Of a stretch of DNA of 64,000 bases, positions 39,725-48,412 are shown piece after piece. Numbering within the stretch: position 1 is the first letter of the stretch; each line of letters starts with the position of its first letter. The translations under genes and the position numbers were made by a program. The notes below the pieces were generated by a model. That model was not told where the DNA came from. It searched no databases and saw only the letters and a program-made list of their open reading frames with translations. The stretch is taken from the NCBI GenBank assembly GCA_022563505.1, contig JADFNG010000005.1, positions 1 to 64,000 on the forward strand, in the 5' to 3' direction. The DNA is from Pseudomonadota bacterium. Lineage in GTDB: Bacteria > Pseudomonadota > Gammaproteobacteria > Steroidobacterales > Woeseiaceae.

Positions 39725-40519
39725 TTGAACGTATCGTTGCCGCAAAATGGGTCCGCAGAATTGCGCGTCGCATTCGAGGCCGTGGCGGCAGCCGCGAAAA
39801 TCAGTCGCGAATATTATCGGGGAAACTTTACGGTTACCACGAAGGATGACATGACGCCGGTAACACAGGCGGATGTGGAGTGCGAGGAAGCGATAAAACG
39901 CATCATTCTGGACGCGTTTCCGGCGCATGGTTTTTTTGGCGAGGAAACGGGGCGGACAAAAACCGATACAGAATTCTTGTGGCTGGTTGACCCAATCGAT
40001 GGTACCAAGGCGTTTGTCCGCCAGTACCCGATGTTCTCGACACAGATTGCTCTGATGCATGACGGTGAGTTTGTGTTGGGTGTCTCGAGTGGAACGATGT
40101 TTGACGAACTCGCGTGGGCGGAGCGCGGGCGAGGTGCCTGGCTCAATGGCGAGCGACTTGCCGTCAGCGACATCGCTGAACTCGGACGAGGGGCGATTTC
40201 CACCGGCAATCTGAAATCGCTGGCGCAATCGGACCGGTGGTCGAGCCTGGGGAAAATCGTTGCTACTGCAGATCGTATCCGCGGTTACGGCGATTTTTAT
40301 CATTATCATCTGCTCGCTGCGGGAAAAATTGACGCTGTTATCGAGTCCGACGTCAATATTCTCGATGTTGCGGCCTTGTCCGTGATCGTCGAGGAAGCCG
40401 GAGGCGTGTTTACCGATTTGAACGGCGCCAGGATCGACCTGCAGATTCGCTCGGTGCTGGCCGCGAATGCCGCTATGCACGCGAAATTACTGAGCGAATT
40501 ACAGGGATGCCTGGGCTGA
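39725..40519 (+). CDS. Inositol monophosphatase family protein (histidinol-phosphatase HisN-like)
   Basis: DMTPVTQADVECEEAI; GFFGEETG; WLVDPIDGTKAFVRQYP; TTG start with AGGAG upstream. Confidence 0.88.
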   Translation: MNVSLPQNGSAELRVAFEAVAAAAKISREYYRGNFTVTTKDDMTPVTQADVECEEAIKRIILDAFPAHGFFGEETGRTKTDTEFLWLVDPIDGTKAFVRQYPMFSTQIALMHDGEFVLGVSSGTMFDELAWAERGRGAWLNGERLAVSDIAELGRGAISTGNLKSLAQSDRWSSLGKIVATADRIRGYGDFYHYHLLAAGKIDAVIESDVNILDVAALSVIVEEAGGVFTDLNGARIDLQIRSVLAANAAMHAKLLSELQGCLG

Positions 40520-41347
40520 CTCCAGCGCATACATGCTGCTCCTGCATTCGCTGGCGCTGCCGCCGGCGGCGATGAAGAGCGTTATGCCACGCCAGTCAAT
40601 CGCTTCCATTTTTACCTGGTAAAGTTCTGACAAACGCTCTTCCGAAAGCACGTCTCTGGACTTGCCAAGATGCCAGCGTCCATCGCCGTAAAGCAACAGG
40701 CAGCGGTCTGCAAAGCGGGCGGCAAGATTGACGTCGTGCAGGCAGGCAATAATACCGGCCCCGCGTCGGGCCCGCTCGACAAACAGTTCGAGTACATCGA
40801 GTTGGTGCTGTGGATCGAGATGATTCGTTGGCTCATCCAGGAGGAAAATTTTCGGATCCTGGGCGAGTGTCTGGGCGATCGCCAGCCGCCTTCGTTCACC
40901 ACCGGAAAGCGTGGCAATCTCGCGATCGGCTAGTTCAGCCAGGTCCATTTTCTGTAAACAGTCTTCTGCGAACCGCCGGTCTTGCGTGCTTTCCCAGCGT
41001 AATGCCTCGATGTGGGGATGACGTCCGATGAGCACCGTGTCGAACACGGTTGCCGGAAAAATGTCCTCGGAATTTTGCGGCAATAATGCCAATCGCTGCG
41101 CGACTGCTTTGCGGGAAAAAGCGCCGATCGGTTTGCCCTCGAGTTGGATGCGGCCGGCGTCAGCTTCTCTCAAACCGCCCAGAGTGTGCAGCGTGAGTGA
41201 TTTTCCGGCGCCGTTTTGCCCGAGAATTGCAATGATCTCACCCGCTTCGAGTTCGAAATCGAGCTCCCGGACCAGTGTTCTGCCTGGCACGCTGACGGTC
41301 AGATTGGTGGCCGAAAACAGGGGTTTGGTCGGTGGCGTCATGATCAC
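40499..41347 (-). CDS. btuD: ABC transporter ATPase (BtuD/FecE type)
   Basis: ILGQNGAGKSLTLHTLGG; LSGGERRRLAIAQTLAQDPKIFLLDEPTNHLD. Confidence 0.88.
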   Translation of the reverse strand: MIMTPPTKPLFSATNLTVSVPGRTLVRELDFELEAGEIIAILGQNGAGKSLTLHTLGGLREADAGRIQLEGKPIGAFSRKAVAQRLALLPQNSEDIFPATVFDTVLIGRHPHIEALRWESTQDRRFAEDCLQKMDLAELADREIATLSGGERRRLAIAQTLAQDPKIFLLDEPTNHLDPQHQLDVLELFVERARRGAGIIACLHDVNLAARFADRCLLLYGDGRWHLGKSRDVLSEERLSELYQVKMEAIDWRGITLFIAAGGSASECRSSMYALESAQASL

Positions 41348-41405
41348 AGCCTAGCCTGAATAGTGTCGGCTGCCAACGTGAAGACACGCAATACGTTAAC
41401 CGCGA

Positions 41406-42173
41406 TCAGCGCAGCTGAATTTCCTCGGCCGTTTGTTCGCCAATCACCGCGTAGCGCAAGCTCTTCGGTACCATGGCGTCCAGTTTCGAGATGGCGATGC
41501 GACCGCCCATGATCTCGGCATAGCGCTGCGGAAACAGCGGGCGTCGATCGGGTTCGCCGTAGCCGTGTGGAAAAGTGGGATTGCCGTCTGCCGAATCGTA
41601 TTTGTCTGTTGCTCCGAGCGTGTGCAGAAACTCGTGCGCAATGATAACGTTGTTCCTGCCTTTTTGGCGGCGGCTGGCGAATGCGTTAACAATACCGACC
41701 ATGCCTTTCTGCAAGCCAACGGAATTCTCGAGATGAAATGCGTCGCTTGGCGAGTGGTAGCGCACGAAAATTCGGACATCGGGTGCCGGGTCATCCTGGT
41801 CTTTGGTCACCGAACTTGCCCACCAGCGAATTTTCAGACTCCATAACAGCACACGCCAAGCGGTTGGCTCGCCGCCGAGTGCGGGTGGTTGCTCAGTGAT
41901 TTCGCGACCCAGTTCGATGCGGACCGGGCGTCTCAGATCGTGTCCGTATTTGGCGATTTCCCGGACGACAAACTCCTCAATACCGCTGAAGGTTTTGACC
42001 TTGAGCTTGTCGATATAGCGGCTGCTTACATCACTGCCATCGGCGTTAATCGGATAAATTTTTACCCACAGACTGCTGTCCCAATCCGTGCTTCGCGCCT
42101 GCGTGAGTAGGGTGCTCACGGCAACGAAGAAAAGGACAAACAGCAAGATACCTATGCGTATGGCTTTGAACAT
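41406..42173 (-). CDS. Putative secreted zinc metalloprotease (HExxHxxGxxD metzincin-like)
   Basis: Signal/TM N-terminus; IIAHEFLHTLGATDKYD. Confidence 0.6.
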   Translation of the reverse strand: MFKAIRIGILLFVLFFVAVSTLLTQARSTDWDSSLWVKIYPINADGSDVSSRYIDKLKVKTFSGIEEFVVREIAKYGHDLRRPVRIELGREITEQPPALGGEPTAWRVLLWSLKIRWWASSVTKDQDDPAPDVRIFVRYHSPSDAFHLENSVGLQKGMVGIVNAFASRRQKGRNNVIIAHEFLHTLGATDKYDSADGNPTFPHGYGEPDRRPLFPQRYAEIMGGRIAISKLDAMVPKSLRYAVIGEQTAEEIQLR

Positions 42174-42264
42174 CAGCGGACCTCAGCACCAATGTGACCG
42201 GTGGCGAATCCCCTATTAAGCTCCCGAACAGGTGCCGGCCACAGTGTGGGAGTCCCAGTTTTTG

Positions 42265-43833
42265 TTACTGAAGCTGGGGCGCGTGCCGCGCCTTGCTGGC
42301 TTGCTCGTACGCATAGGCAATTTGAATGATCTGCACCTCACTGAAAGCGCCGCCGATAAACGATATGCCCACCGGCAGCCCAAACACGTACCCGGACGGT
42401 ACGGTGATGCTTGCGTACCCCGAAACGGCGGCTAACGCCGAGCTGCCAACGCTGAAATGATCGCTGTTGACATGATCGGTCATCCACGCCGGGCCATTGG
42501 TTGGCGCAACCAGGGCATCAAGCTTATGCTGCTGCAATGTCTTGTTTATTCCGTCCTGTGCAATTCGTTTGCTGGTCTCCAGCGCCTCGAGATAGGCCGG
42601 CTCCGTCAGCGGACCTTTGGCCTCCGCCATAATCATGATGTCCTGGCCGAAAAATGGCATGACGGTATCCGCATGCGCCGTATTGAACGCAATTATTTCC
42701 GCAAGCGTCTTCACCGGAGCATTTGAATCAGCCAGGTAGCCGTTGAGGTCCGCTTTGAATTCGTACAACAGGACTTCATATTCGGCAGCACCCATACCGT
42801 CCGTGTCGATCTCAATCGGGTCGACGATGACGGCGCCTTTGGCGCGGAGCAACTCCACTGCGCGGTCAAAATTATCATCGATATAGGGATTGTCGCCGGC
42901 GCCCGAGTAGCTTCGAATGACTCCGATGCGCTTGCCGGCCAGGCCATCTGTACTCAAGTTGTCGGCGTAATCTGTCGACGGTGTTCCTCGTCCGGCCGTC
43001 GCAGGATCCGACGGGTCGGCAGCACTCATCGCCGCAAGCATGAGTGCTGCGTCCCTCACTGTGCGTGCCATCGGGCCAGCCGTATCCTGACTGTGGGCAA
43101 GTGGAATAATTCCGGCGCGGCTGACGAGGCCCAGGGTTGGCTTGATGCCAACAATGCCGTTGATTCCCGCCGGACAAATCACGGACCCATCGGTTTCGGT
43201 ACCAATGGCAAGTACGGCGAGATTGGCCGCAACTGCGACTGCAGAACCGCTCGATGATCCACAGGGGTTCCGGGCAGTATCGTAGGCGTTGCGTGTTTGT
43301 CCACCGATACTGCTCCAGCCGCTGGACGAACGGGTTGAACGAAAATTCGCCCATTCACTGAGATTTGTTTTCGCGAGAATAATGGCACCGGCATTGCGGA
43401 GTTCACGGACGAGAAACGCATCCTCAGCAACGTGGTGATCGGCGAGCGCGAGTGAACCGGCAGTGGTTGCCAACGAGTCACCCGTGCCGACGTTTGCCTT
43501 CAAAACAATCGGGATACCATGCAACGGTCCGCGTATCTTGCCGTTTCGTCGTTCAGCATCGAGCGCATCGGCAATGGATTGCGCATCTGGATTGATCTCA
43601 ATGATCGAGCGGAGTTCGGGCCCGGAGCGATCGATGGCATCAATGCGTTTCAGGTAATAGTCGACGAGTTCTCTTGCAGTCAGTGCGCCTGACTCCATCG
43701 CATCTTGCAGCATGCTGATGTCGAACTCATCATATTGGTTTGCCGCCGCTGCTGGCTGAGCTGCGCAAGCCAGTAGTATCAAGCTTGTGATGCCAGTTAG
43801 AAAAATGTGTCGATGCATGATTTTTTGTCCCAC
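42265..43833 (-). CDS. Amidase (amidase signature family), exported
   Basis: VLKANVGTGDSLATTAGS; NPCGSSSGSAVAVAANLAVLAIGTETDGSVICPA. Confidence 0.93.
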   Translation of the reverse strand: MGQKIMHRHIFLTGITSLILLACAAQPAAAANQYDEFDISMLQDAMESGALTARELVDYYLKRIDAIDRSGPELRSIIEINPDAQSIADALDAERRNGKIRGPLHGIPIVLKANVGTGDSLATTAGSLALADHHVAEDAFLVRELRNAGAIILAKTNLSEWANFRSTRSSSGWSSIGGQTRNAYDTARNPCGSSSGSAVAVAANLAVLAIGTETDGSVICPAGINGIVGIKPTLGLVSRAGIIPLAHSQDTAGPMARTVRDAALMLAAMSAADPSDPATAGRGTPSTDYADNLSTDGLAGKRIGVIRSYSGAGDNPYIDDNFDRAVELLRAKGAVIVDPIEIDTDGMGAAEYEVLLYEFKADLNGYLADSNAPVKTLAEIIAFNTAHADTVMPFFGQDIMIMAEAKGPLTEPAYLEALETSKRIAQDGINKTLQQHKLDALVAPTNGPAWMTDHVNSDHFSVGSSALAAVSGYASITVPSGYVFGLPVGISFIGGAFSEVQIIQIAYAYEQASKARHAPQLQ

Positions 43834-43867
43834 GGTTCAATAATAAAATGTGCAAACCAAAGCTTTT

Positions 43868-44677
43868 CTAGATGGGCTTGCGGAATCTCAATACAAAACG
43901 ATCTGTCTTGCCGCGTGTTTCCGGAGCGAATACGTTCTTCGCATAATCATCGTCGTCATTGCGAAGAATATCGCTGCGCCCGTCAAGGATAAACCCAGCC
44001 GCTTCCACCTCGCGTATGACGAGATTCACATCGATACGGTGCGTGGTGTTACCGGTCTCCGCGGGCGAATCCGGTGCCGCATTGTGATCGACGATTCCGA
44101 GTACGGCGCCGCTCTTCATGCCCTTGTACAGTTCGGCGAGCAATTTCGGGCCATCGATGAGCGGCCATCCGTCGTCTGCTCCATCGTAGTAAATGTCGTG
44201 GTACGCCAGAATCATTGTCACGGCATCGTAGGTGTCGGCTTCAAGCGCAAGCTCATTATTTTCCGCCATGAGTATCGATGTGTTCGGCAGCCGATTGTCC
44301 AGGTAGCGCGCGCTTGATTCCTCGCCGGAAAAACTCAAATACGCTTTGTTACTCTGCGCCGTTATCTTTCCATCGGGTCCGACCACGTTGGACAGTATCT
44401 CGGTGTAATACCCTCCGCCGGAAAACATATCGAGTACGTGCATACCGGGTTCAATGGCAAAAAATTCCATGACTTCAGCTGGTTTTCGGCCTGCGTCCCG
44501 AGCGACATCAGCGGGCGTGCGCTGCGCGCTATTGACCGCGCTTCGATAGATATTTTCCGTTAACGCGGCCGTAGCCTGTGTTGGCTCTTCTGCCGTCTTC
44601 GTCGTTTCAGCAGGTTCGGGTGCATTGCAGCCGCTGACAACAAGCGCTGCAATTATTGCTATCGATTTGAACGTCAT
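43868..44677 (-). CDS. Lipoprotein with SAM-dependent methyltransferase-like fold
   Basis: Start at 44677 (MTFKSIAIIAALVVSGCNAPEP, lipobox); HVLDMFSGGGYYTEILSNVVGPDGKITAQ resembles SAM motif I. Confidence 0.8.
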   Translation of the reverse strand: MTFKSIAIIAALVVSGCNAPEPAETTKTAEEPTQATAALTENIYRSAVNSAQRTPADVARDAGRKPAEVMEFFAIEPGMHVLDMFSGGGYYTEILSNVVGPDGKITAQSNKAYLSFSGEESSARYLDNRLPNTSILMAENNELALEADTYDAVTMILAYHDIYYDGADDGWPLIDGPKLLAELYKGMKSGAVLGIVDHNAAPDSPAETGNTTHRIDVNLVIREVEAAGFILDGRSDILRNDDDDYAKNVFAPETRGKTDRFVLRFRKPI

Positions 44678-44726
44678 TGCTGCAATCTCCAAGCATCTTG
44701 ATGGCGTGATCTTACGCGACAATGGC

Positions 44727-44812
44727 TTAAGGAACCTCTGATCTATTCGTGAACTCGTATCTTGGGCCCAAAATATCCAGCTTCGGCGTTGCGAAGCTTC
44801 GCAATGACCATG
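44727..44812 (+). repeat. MITE-like repeat, copy A (half element, ~85 bp)
   Basis: TTAAGGAACCTCTGATCTATTCGTGAACTCGTATC...CCAGCTTCGGCGTTGCGAAGCTTCGCAATG matches the first half of copies B and C. Confidence 0.85.
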
Positions 44813-44817
44813 GGCCA

Positions 44818-45023
44818 ATAAAAAGCCCCGCAGCGGATGCGGCGGGGCTAATATCTCTTTTTTACAAAAGAGGTAACTGGGAATTCGGCAACCAGATACT
44901 TACCTGTCGTTATTATTATCGGATCCGGATCTCATTATTTTTATTGTTTTTGTTCTTCTGGCGTCTAAATCCTGGCTGTACCGATCGTTCAATTACCAAG
45001 TCCAGTTACATTTCGCTTGGGCG
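44818..45023 (-). ncRNA. Candidate sigma-54-dependent small RNA (~200 nt) with A-rich Hfq/Crc-type motifs
   Basis: Starts ~12 nt after a consensus sigma-54 element; contains AAGAACAAAAACAATAAAAATAATGAG and GATAATAATAACG (AANAANAA-like); then hairpin CTCTTTT-gta-AAAAGAG and a terminator; no substantial ORF. Confidence 0.55.
44820..44849 (-). terminator. Rho-independent terminator of the candidate sRNA
   Basis: Minus strand AGCCCCGC-cgcatccgct-GCGGGGCT followed by TTTTATT. Confidence 0.8.
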
Positions 45024-45033
45024 TGATCTTAAA

Positions 45034-45049
45034 AGCAAGTCTTGTGCCA
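45034..45049 (-). promoter_or_regulatory. Sigma-54 (RpoN) promoter -24/-12
   Basis: Minus strand TGGCACAAGACTTGCT fits TGGCACR-N4-TTGCW exactly. Confidence 0.75.
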
Positions 45050-45152
45050 GAGTTCATAAAATTTATAATTATCATTCGCTTATCGTAAATCGCAGAAGCA
45101 GATGATTAACACGCCGAGGCGATCTGTAAAATCCCCCGACAATTTCCACCAG

Positions 45153-45172
45153 ATAGGCAAAATACTGCCTAT
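45153..45172. promoter_or_regulatory. Inverted repeat, candidate enhancer-binding-protein site
   Basis: ATAGGCA-aaatac-TGCCTAT, ~105 bp upstream of the sigma-54 -24 element. Confidence 0.4.
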
Positions 45173-45309
45173 AAACAACAGCTTGTAAGATCTTGCAAAG
45201 TGAAAGTTTTCCGCCTGGACTAAGGATATGCAGGCTGTGAAATCGCCATCTTATGTCTCCTCGACGCCTGCATTGGGCTGCGGGTATTTCCCGCGTGTAT
45301 TTTGTCAAA

Positions 45310-47286
45310 TTATTCGACGCTCTCGGTCATCTGCGCCCGCTCCAGGAGGCTGACCAGACTGAAAAATCGCCCATTGCGGACCACCGCGATAATGTTCAGT
45401 GCATCCGCTACATTGATCAGCGGATCGCCGGATACCAGGATCAGGTCCGCACGTGCGCCGGGTGTGATTTGACCGATTTTGCCACCGAGGCCAAGAATCC
45501 GCGCCGCATTCCGGCCCGCTGCCTTGAGCACCTGGTCGCCGCTCAGGCCTGCTGCCGATAATGCTCGCAATTCGGCGTGCAGTGCGAGTCCGGGCGGCAT
45601 TCCATTGGGCTTGCTAGCGAGAACGATCGACGACAGGCCTACGTCGATTTTCGGCATCGAGGTCAGGCGGCGGCGCGTCAAAACCTGGCCGCGGTATCGC
45701 GATGCCTGTCTCGAGCGGTAGAGTGCGGCCAGGCCGGGAGTACCTTCCCCCGCGAGCCCCGAAAGCAGCGCAAGCGGATCGCCAATCGGCGGACCCTGCC
45801 TGTCCTGGTAGCGATTGCCAAGCGGAGACGGCGGCATCGTGTTCGCGGCGAGCAGCAGGCTCGCACCGATGCTCCGCCCGACAACCCTGTTTTCGGCCAA
45901 TACCGGCGTGCCGCGTTCTTGCCAGAGTTGTACCTGCTCGCGTTGTTCGGGATCTCCGCGGGCTTCTGCCGTCACGGCGATAAGATAGATCGGTTCCTCG
46001 ACTTCCTGCGGTGTCAGTGCCGCAAGATTTGCGGCACGCAATATTCGAGGTCCGGGGTATTGTTCGTCATCCCACATCTCGAATTCCTGCGTCGATGCAG
46101 CCGTGGACACGAGGGTGGTCACGCCGTAGGCCAGCAATTCGGCGCCGCTGCGGGTCGGTGGCCCATCCGGTAGTGCCGAGTAAGCATCGATGAAACCGGG
46201 TAGCAGGGTCGCACTCCCCACATCGAGTACGGTGATCTCCGGCCAGTCCTGGCGTGGCACCACTGCTGCAATGATGCCGCCATCGAGGAGGACATCCATG
46301 CTGTCGCGGTAGCCGCGAGCAAGCCCGTCGAACAGGCGCGACGAACGTATGACGAGTTTTCCCGACGGAGGTGTGAGCAACGGTAAATCGTGCTCGGCAA
46401 TGGTGAATCCCGGACGCGGATCGGGCTTGCCAATGGTTGCGCGAAAGTTGATCCGACGGGATCGCCACTCACCGAAGCCGCGCGTTTTTATCCGTCCATC
46501 GGCTGTGTAGTAAAGGTGGTTCCGATCGAGCCAGCTCACCGGCGCCAGAAAATAATCTTCACTGCCGCCAAGTTCTCGTTCAAGCACGGGTTCGGACAAT
46601 ATGGCCATCTGCAAAGCATAGCCGTGCGCTGACTTTTTGAGAAAAGTGATCAGCGTGCCATCGGGTCGCCAGGACGGAGAGGCCAATGGCGTGTCGGACA
46701 CGATCAGGTCAGTGTCCGGTTCACCAAAGCGACGCAAAACCAGCGTCCATGTATTGCCCTCATGGTGGATGTAAGCAAGGTGGCGACCATCCGCCGACCA
46801 GGCGGCTTCAGTCTCATCACCAGGTTTGTCACTCAGCCGCCATTCCATGCCTGTATGCAGGTCCAGTTCCCAGATGTCGAGGCCGCTGTTGCGGCGCCAC
46901 GATGAAAAAATAATGCGCTCGCCGTCCGGATGCCAGGCGGCTTGCTGGTAACGTTCCTCGGGCTGCCCGAGCTGGATGCTGCGTCCCGTGGCGACCTCGG
47001 CGAGCCATAACTGGCTCGTGTCGATCCCGGTGGTTTGATACAGAATCTGCAATCCGTCGGGGGACCAGCGGGGACGCCTGGCCGGCAGCACAGTATCGAT
47101 TAACTTCAATGCCGCACCGCCGGCAGGCGGCAACAGCCAGATGCTGCCAAAAAGATCCATCGCAATACGCCCATCGGTGCGCGAGACGTCCGCCGCCAGG
47201 TGGTCCCCTTGCGTTGCGATAATCTGACCCGCAACAGGCTGGCTGAGCAAGAGCAATACGAGCCAGAGTGCCGTGCGCATGCTCAT
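45310..47286 (-). CDS. Secreted amidohydrolase-like protein with TolB/WD40-type beta-propeller
   Basis: Repeated PRWSPDG / AAWHPDGERIIFSSW / AAWSADGRHLAYI blades; LLPGFIDAYSALPDG and GARADLILVSGDPLINVADA of the amidohydrolase fold. Confidence 0.85.
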   Translation of the reverse strand: MSMRTALWLVLLLLSQPVAGQIIATQGDHLAADVSRTDGRIAMDLFGSIWLLPPAGGAALKLIDTVLPARRPRWSPDGLQILYQTTGIDTSQLWLAEVATGRSIQLGQPEERYQQAAWHPDGERIIFSSWRRNSGLDIWELDLHTGMEWRLSDKPGDETEAAWSADGRHLAYIHHEGNTWTLVLRRFGEPDTDLIVSDTPLASPSWRPDGTLITFLKKSAHGYALQMAILSEPVLERELGGSEDYFLAPVSWLDRNHLYYTADGRIKTRGFGEWRSRRINFRATIGKPDPRPGFTIAEHDLPLLTPPSGKLVIRSSRLFDGLARGYRDSMDVLLDGGIIAAVVPRQDWPEITVLDVGSATLLPGFIDAYSALPDGPPTRSGAELLAYGVTTLVSTAASTQEFEMWDDEQYPGPRILRAANLAALTPQEVEEPIYLIAVTAEARGDPEQREQVQLWQERGTPVLAENRVVGRSIGASLLLAANTMPPSPLGNRYQDRQGPPIGDPLALLSGLAGEGTPGLAALYRSRQASRYRGQVLTRRRLTSMPKIDVGLSSIVLASKPNGMPPGLALHAELRALSAAGLSGDQVLKAAGRNAARILGLGGKIGQITPGARADLILVSGDPLINVADALNIIAVVRNGRFFSLVSLLERAQMTESVE

Positions 47287-48024
47287 TCAGGGTTGCAGTC
47301 GGGTGCCGGTCCAGGCGGTGACGCTGAATTCGCCTTCGGCTTTGCGGGTCAGTTTTCTCGTCCATAAGGCACGGTCGTGAATGCGATCCGTGCCCTCGAT
47401 CCATAACTCGATGCTGGACGCCCAGATTCGCATGCCGCCCCAATGCGGCGGGCGGGCAATCGCAGCGGAGTCTTCCGCAACCCGCGTGCCGTGGTCCTCG
47501 GCCAACGACACACCCTGTTCTGCAGCACGGCCGCGGATCTGCCTGATCAGTGCCTCGTGGGATTCGATTGGCCGGCTTTGATCGCTTCCCCAGGCGCCAA
47601 GCTGGCTGCCTCCATCGCGCGATGCGAAATAGGCATCGCTTTCCGCTGCCGGTGATTGTACTGCGGTACCATCGATACGGATTTGTCGTCCCATGCTGTC
47701 CCAGTGGAACAAAACGCAGACATTGGGGTTTTGCTCCATTTCCCGGCATTTGTGCGATTGGTAATTCGTGTACATGACCAGGTAGCCCGGGTCTGCTTCA
47801 AAGGACTTGCACAGCACAATGCGGGCAGAGGGCTTGCCATCCGAACCGACCGTTACCAATGACATTGAATTCGGGTTGCGCTGAACCTTGTCGCTTGTCG
47901 CTGCCGCCAACCAGGCGGCCGCCCAATGCATCGGCTCCGATGGCAGCGTCTCGGGGAGATGATCAGCAAGATATTTGTTGGCCACGCAGTACTCCGGTAT
48001 CAGTCTGGATATGTATGTCATCAC
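47287..48024 (-). CDS. pdxH: Pyridoxamine 5'-phosphate oxidase
   Basis: SMSLVTVGSDGKPSARIVLCKSFEADPGYLVMYTNYQSHKCREMEQNP; C-terminal SVTAWTGTRLQP. Confidence 0.93.
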   Translation of the reverse strand: MMTYISRLIPEYCVANKYLADHLPETLPSEPMHWAAAWLAAATSDKVQRNPNSMSLVTVGSDGKPSARIVLCKSFEADPGYLVMYTNYQSHKCREMEQNPNVCVLFHWDSMGRQIRIDGTAVQSPAAESDAYFASRDGGSQLGAWGSDQSRPIESHEALIRQIRGRAAEQGVSLAEDHGTRVAEDSAAIARPPHWGGMRIWASSIELWIEGTDRIHDRALWTRKLTRKAEGEFSVTAWTGTRLQP

Positions 48025-48051
48025 GCTCGCTAACGATTGCGCCGGAGAATA

Positions 48052-48222
48052 TCAAACCGTCGCTTGCCGTTCAGCCCCGGAGAGTGTGAATGCATCCGCA
48101 TGGCAGATGCCCGTGGCGACGATTCGCAGCAGCACCTCGCCTTCTTTGGGCCCGGCGATGTCAATTTCTTCAATTTCGAGGGGTTTGCCTGCTTCCCAGG
48201 CTACGGCGGCACGGGTTTTCAT
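48052..48222 (-). pseudogene. 5' fragment of a class III alcohol dehydrogenase / S-(hydroxymethyl)glutathione dehydrogenase gene (frmA/adhC)
   Basis: Minus-strand [59 protein letters not shown]: typical N-terminus, then a stop. Confidence 0.85.
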
Positions 48223-48412
48223 TCAATAGTGGCCTTTGCTGTGAGTGGCGTTGCTTGGGTTTTTATAGTCGCATGATTGTGTTGATGGTGCTACGGACAC
48301 GCGTGTCCTTGATTGTGGCTCGCCAGTTCGTACATTGATGGTGGGCCCGGGCCATTTGTCGATAGAATACCTACCTTGTTGGACCACTAGTCAACTAGAA
48401 GGATTGACAAAA

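Noticed and set aside
44749-45105. 118-aa plus-strand ORF through the intergenic region
   Set aside because: Starts inside repeat copy A and runs antisense through the terminator, A-rich segment and sigma-54 promoter; composition fits non-coding DNA.
46829-47749. 306-aa minus-strand ORF
   Set aside because: Overlaps the amidohydrolase and pdxH genes in a different frame; Arg/His-rich shadow typical of GC-rich DNA.
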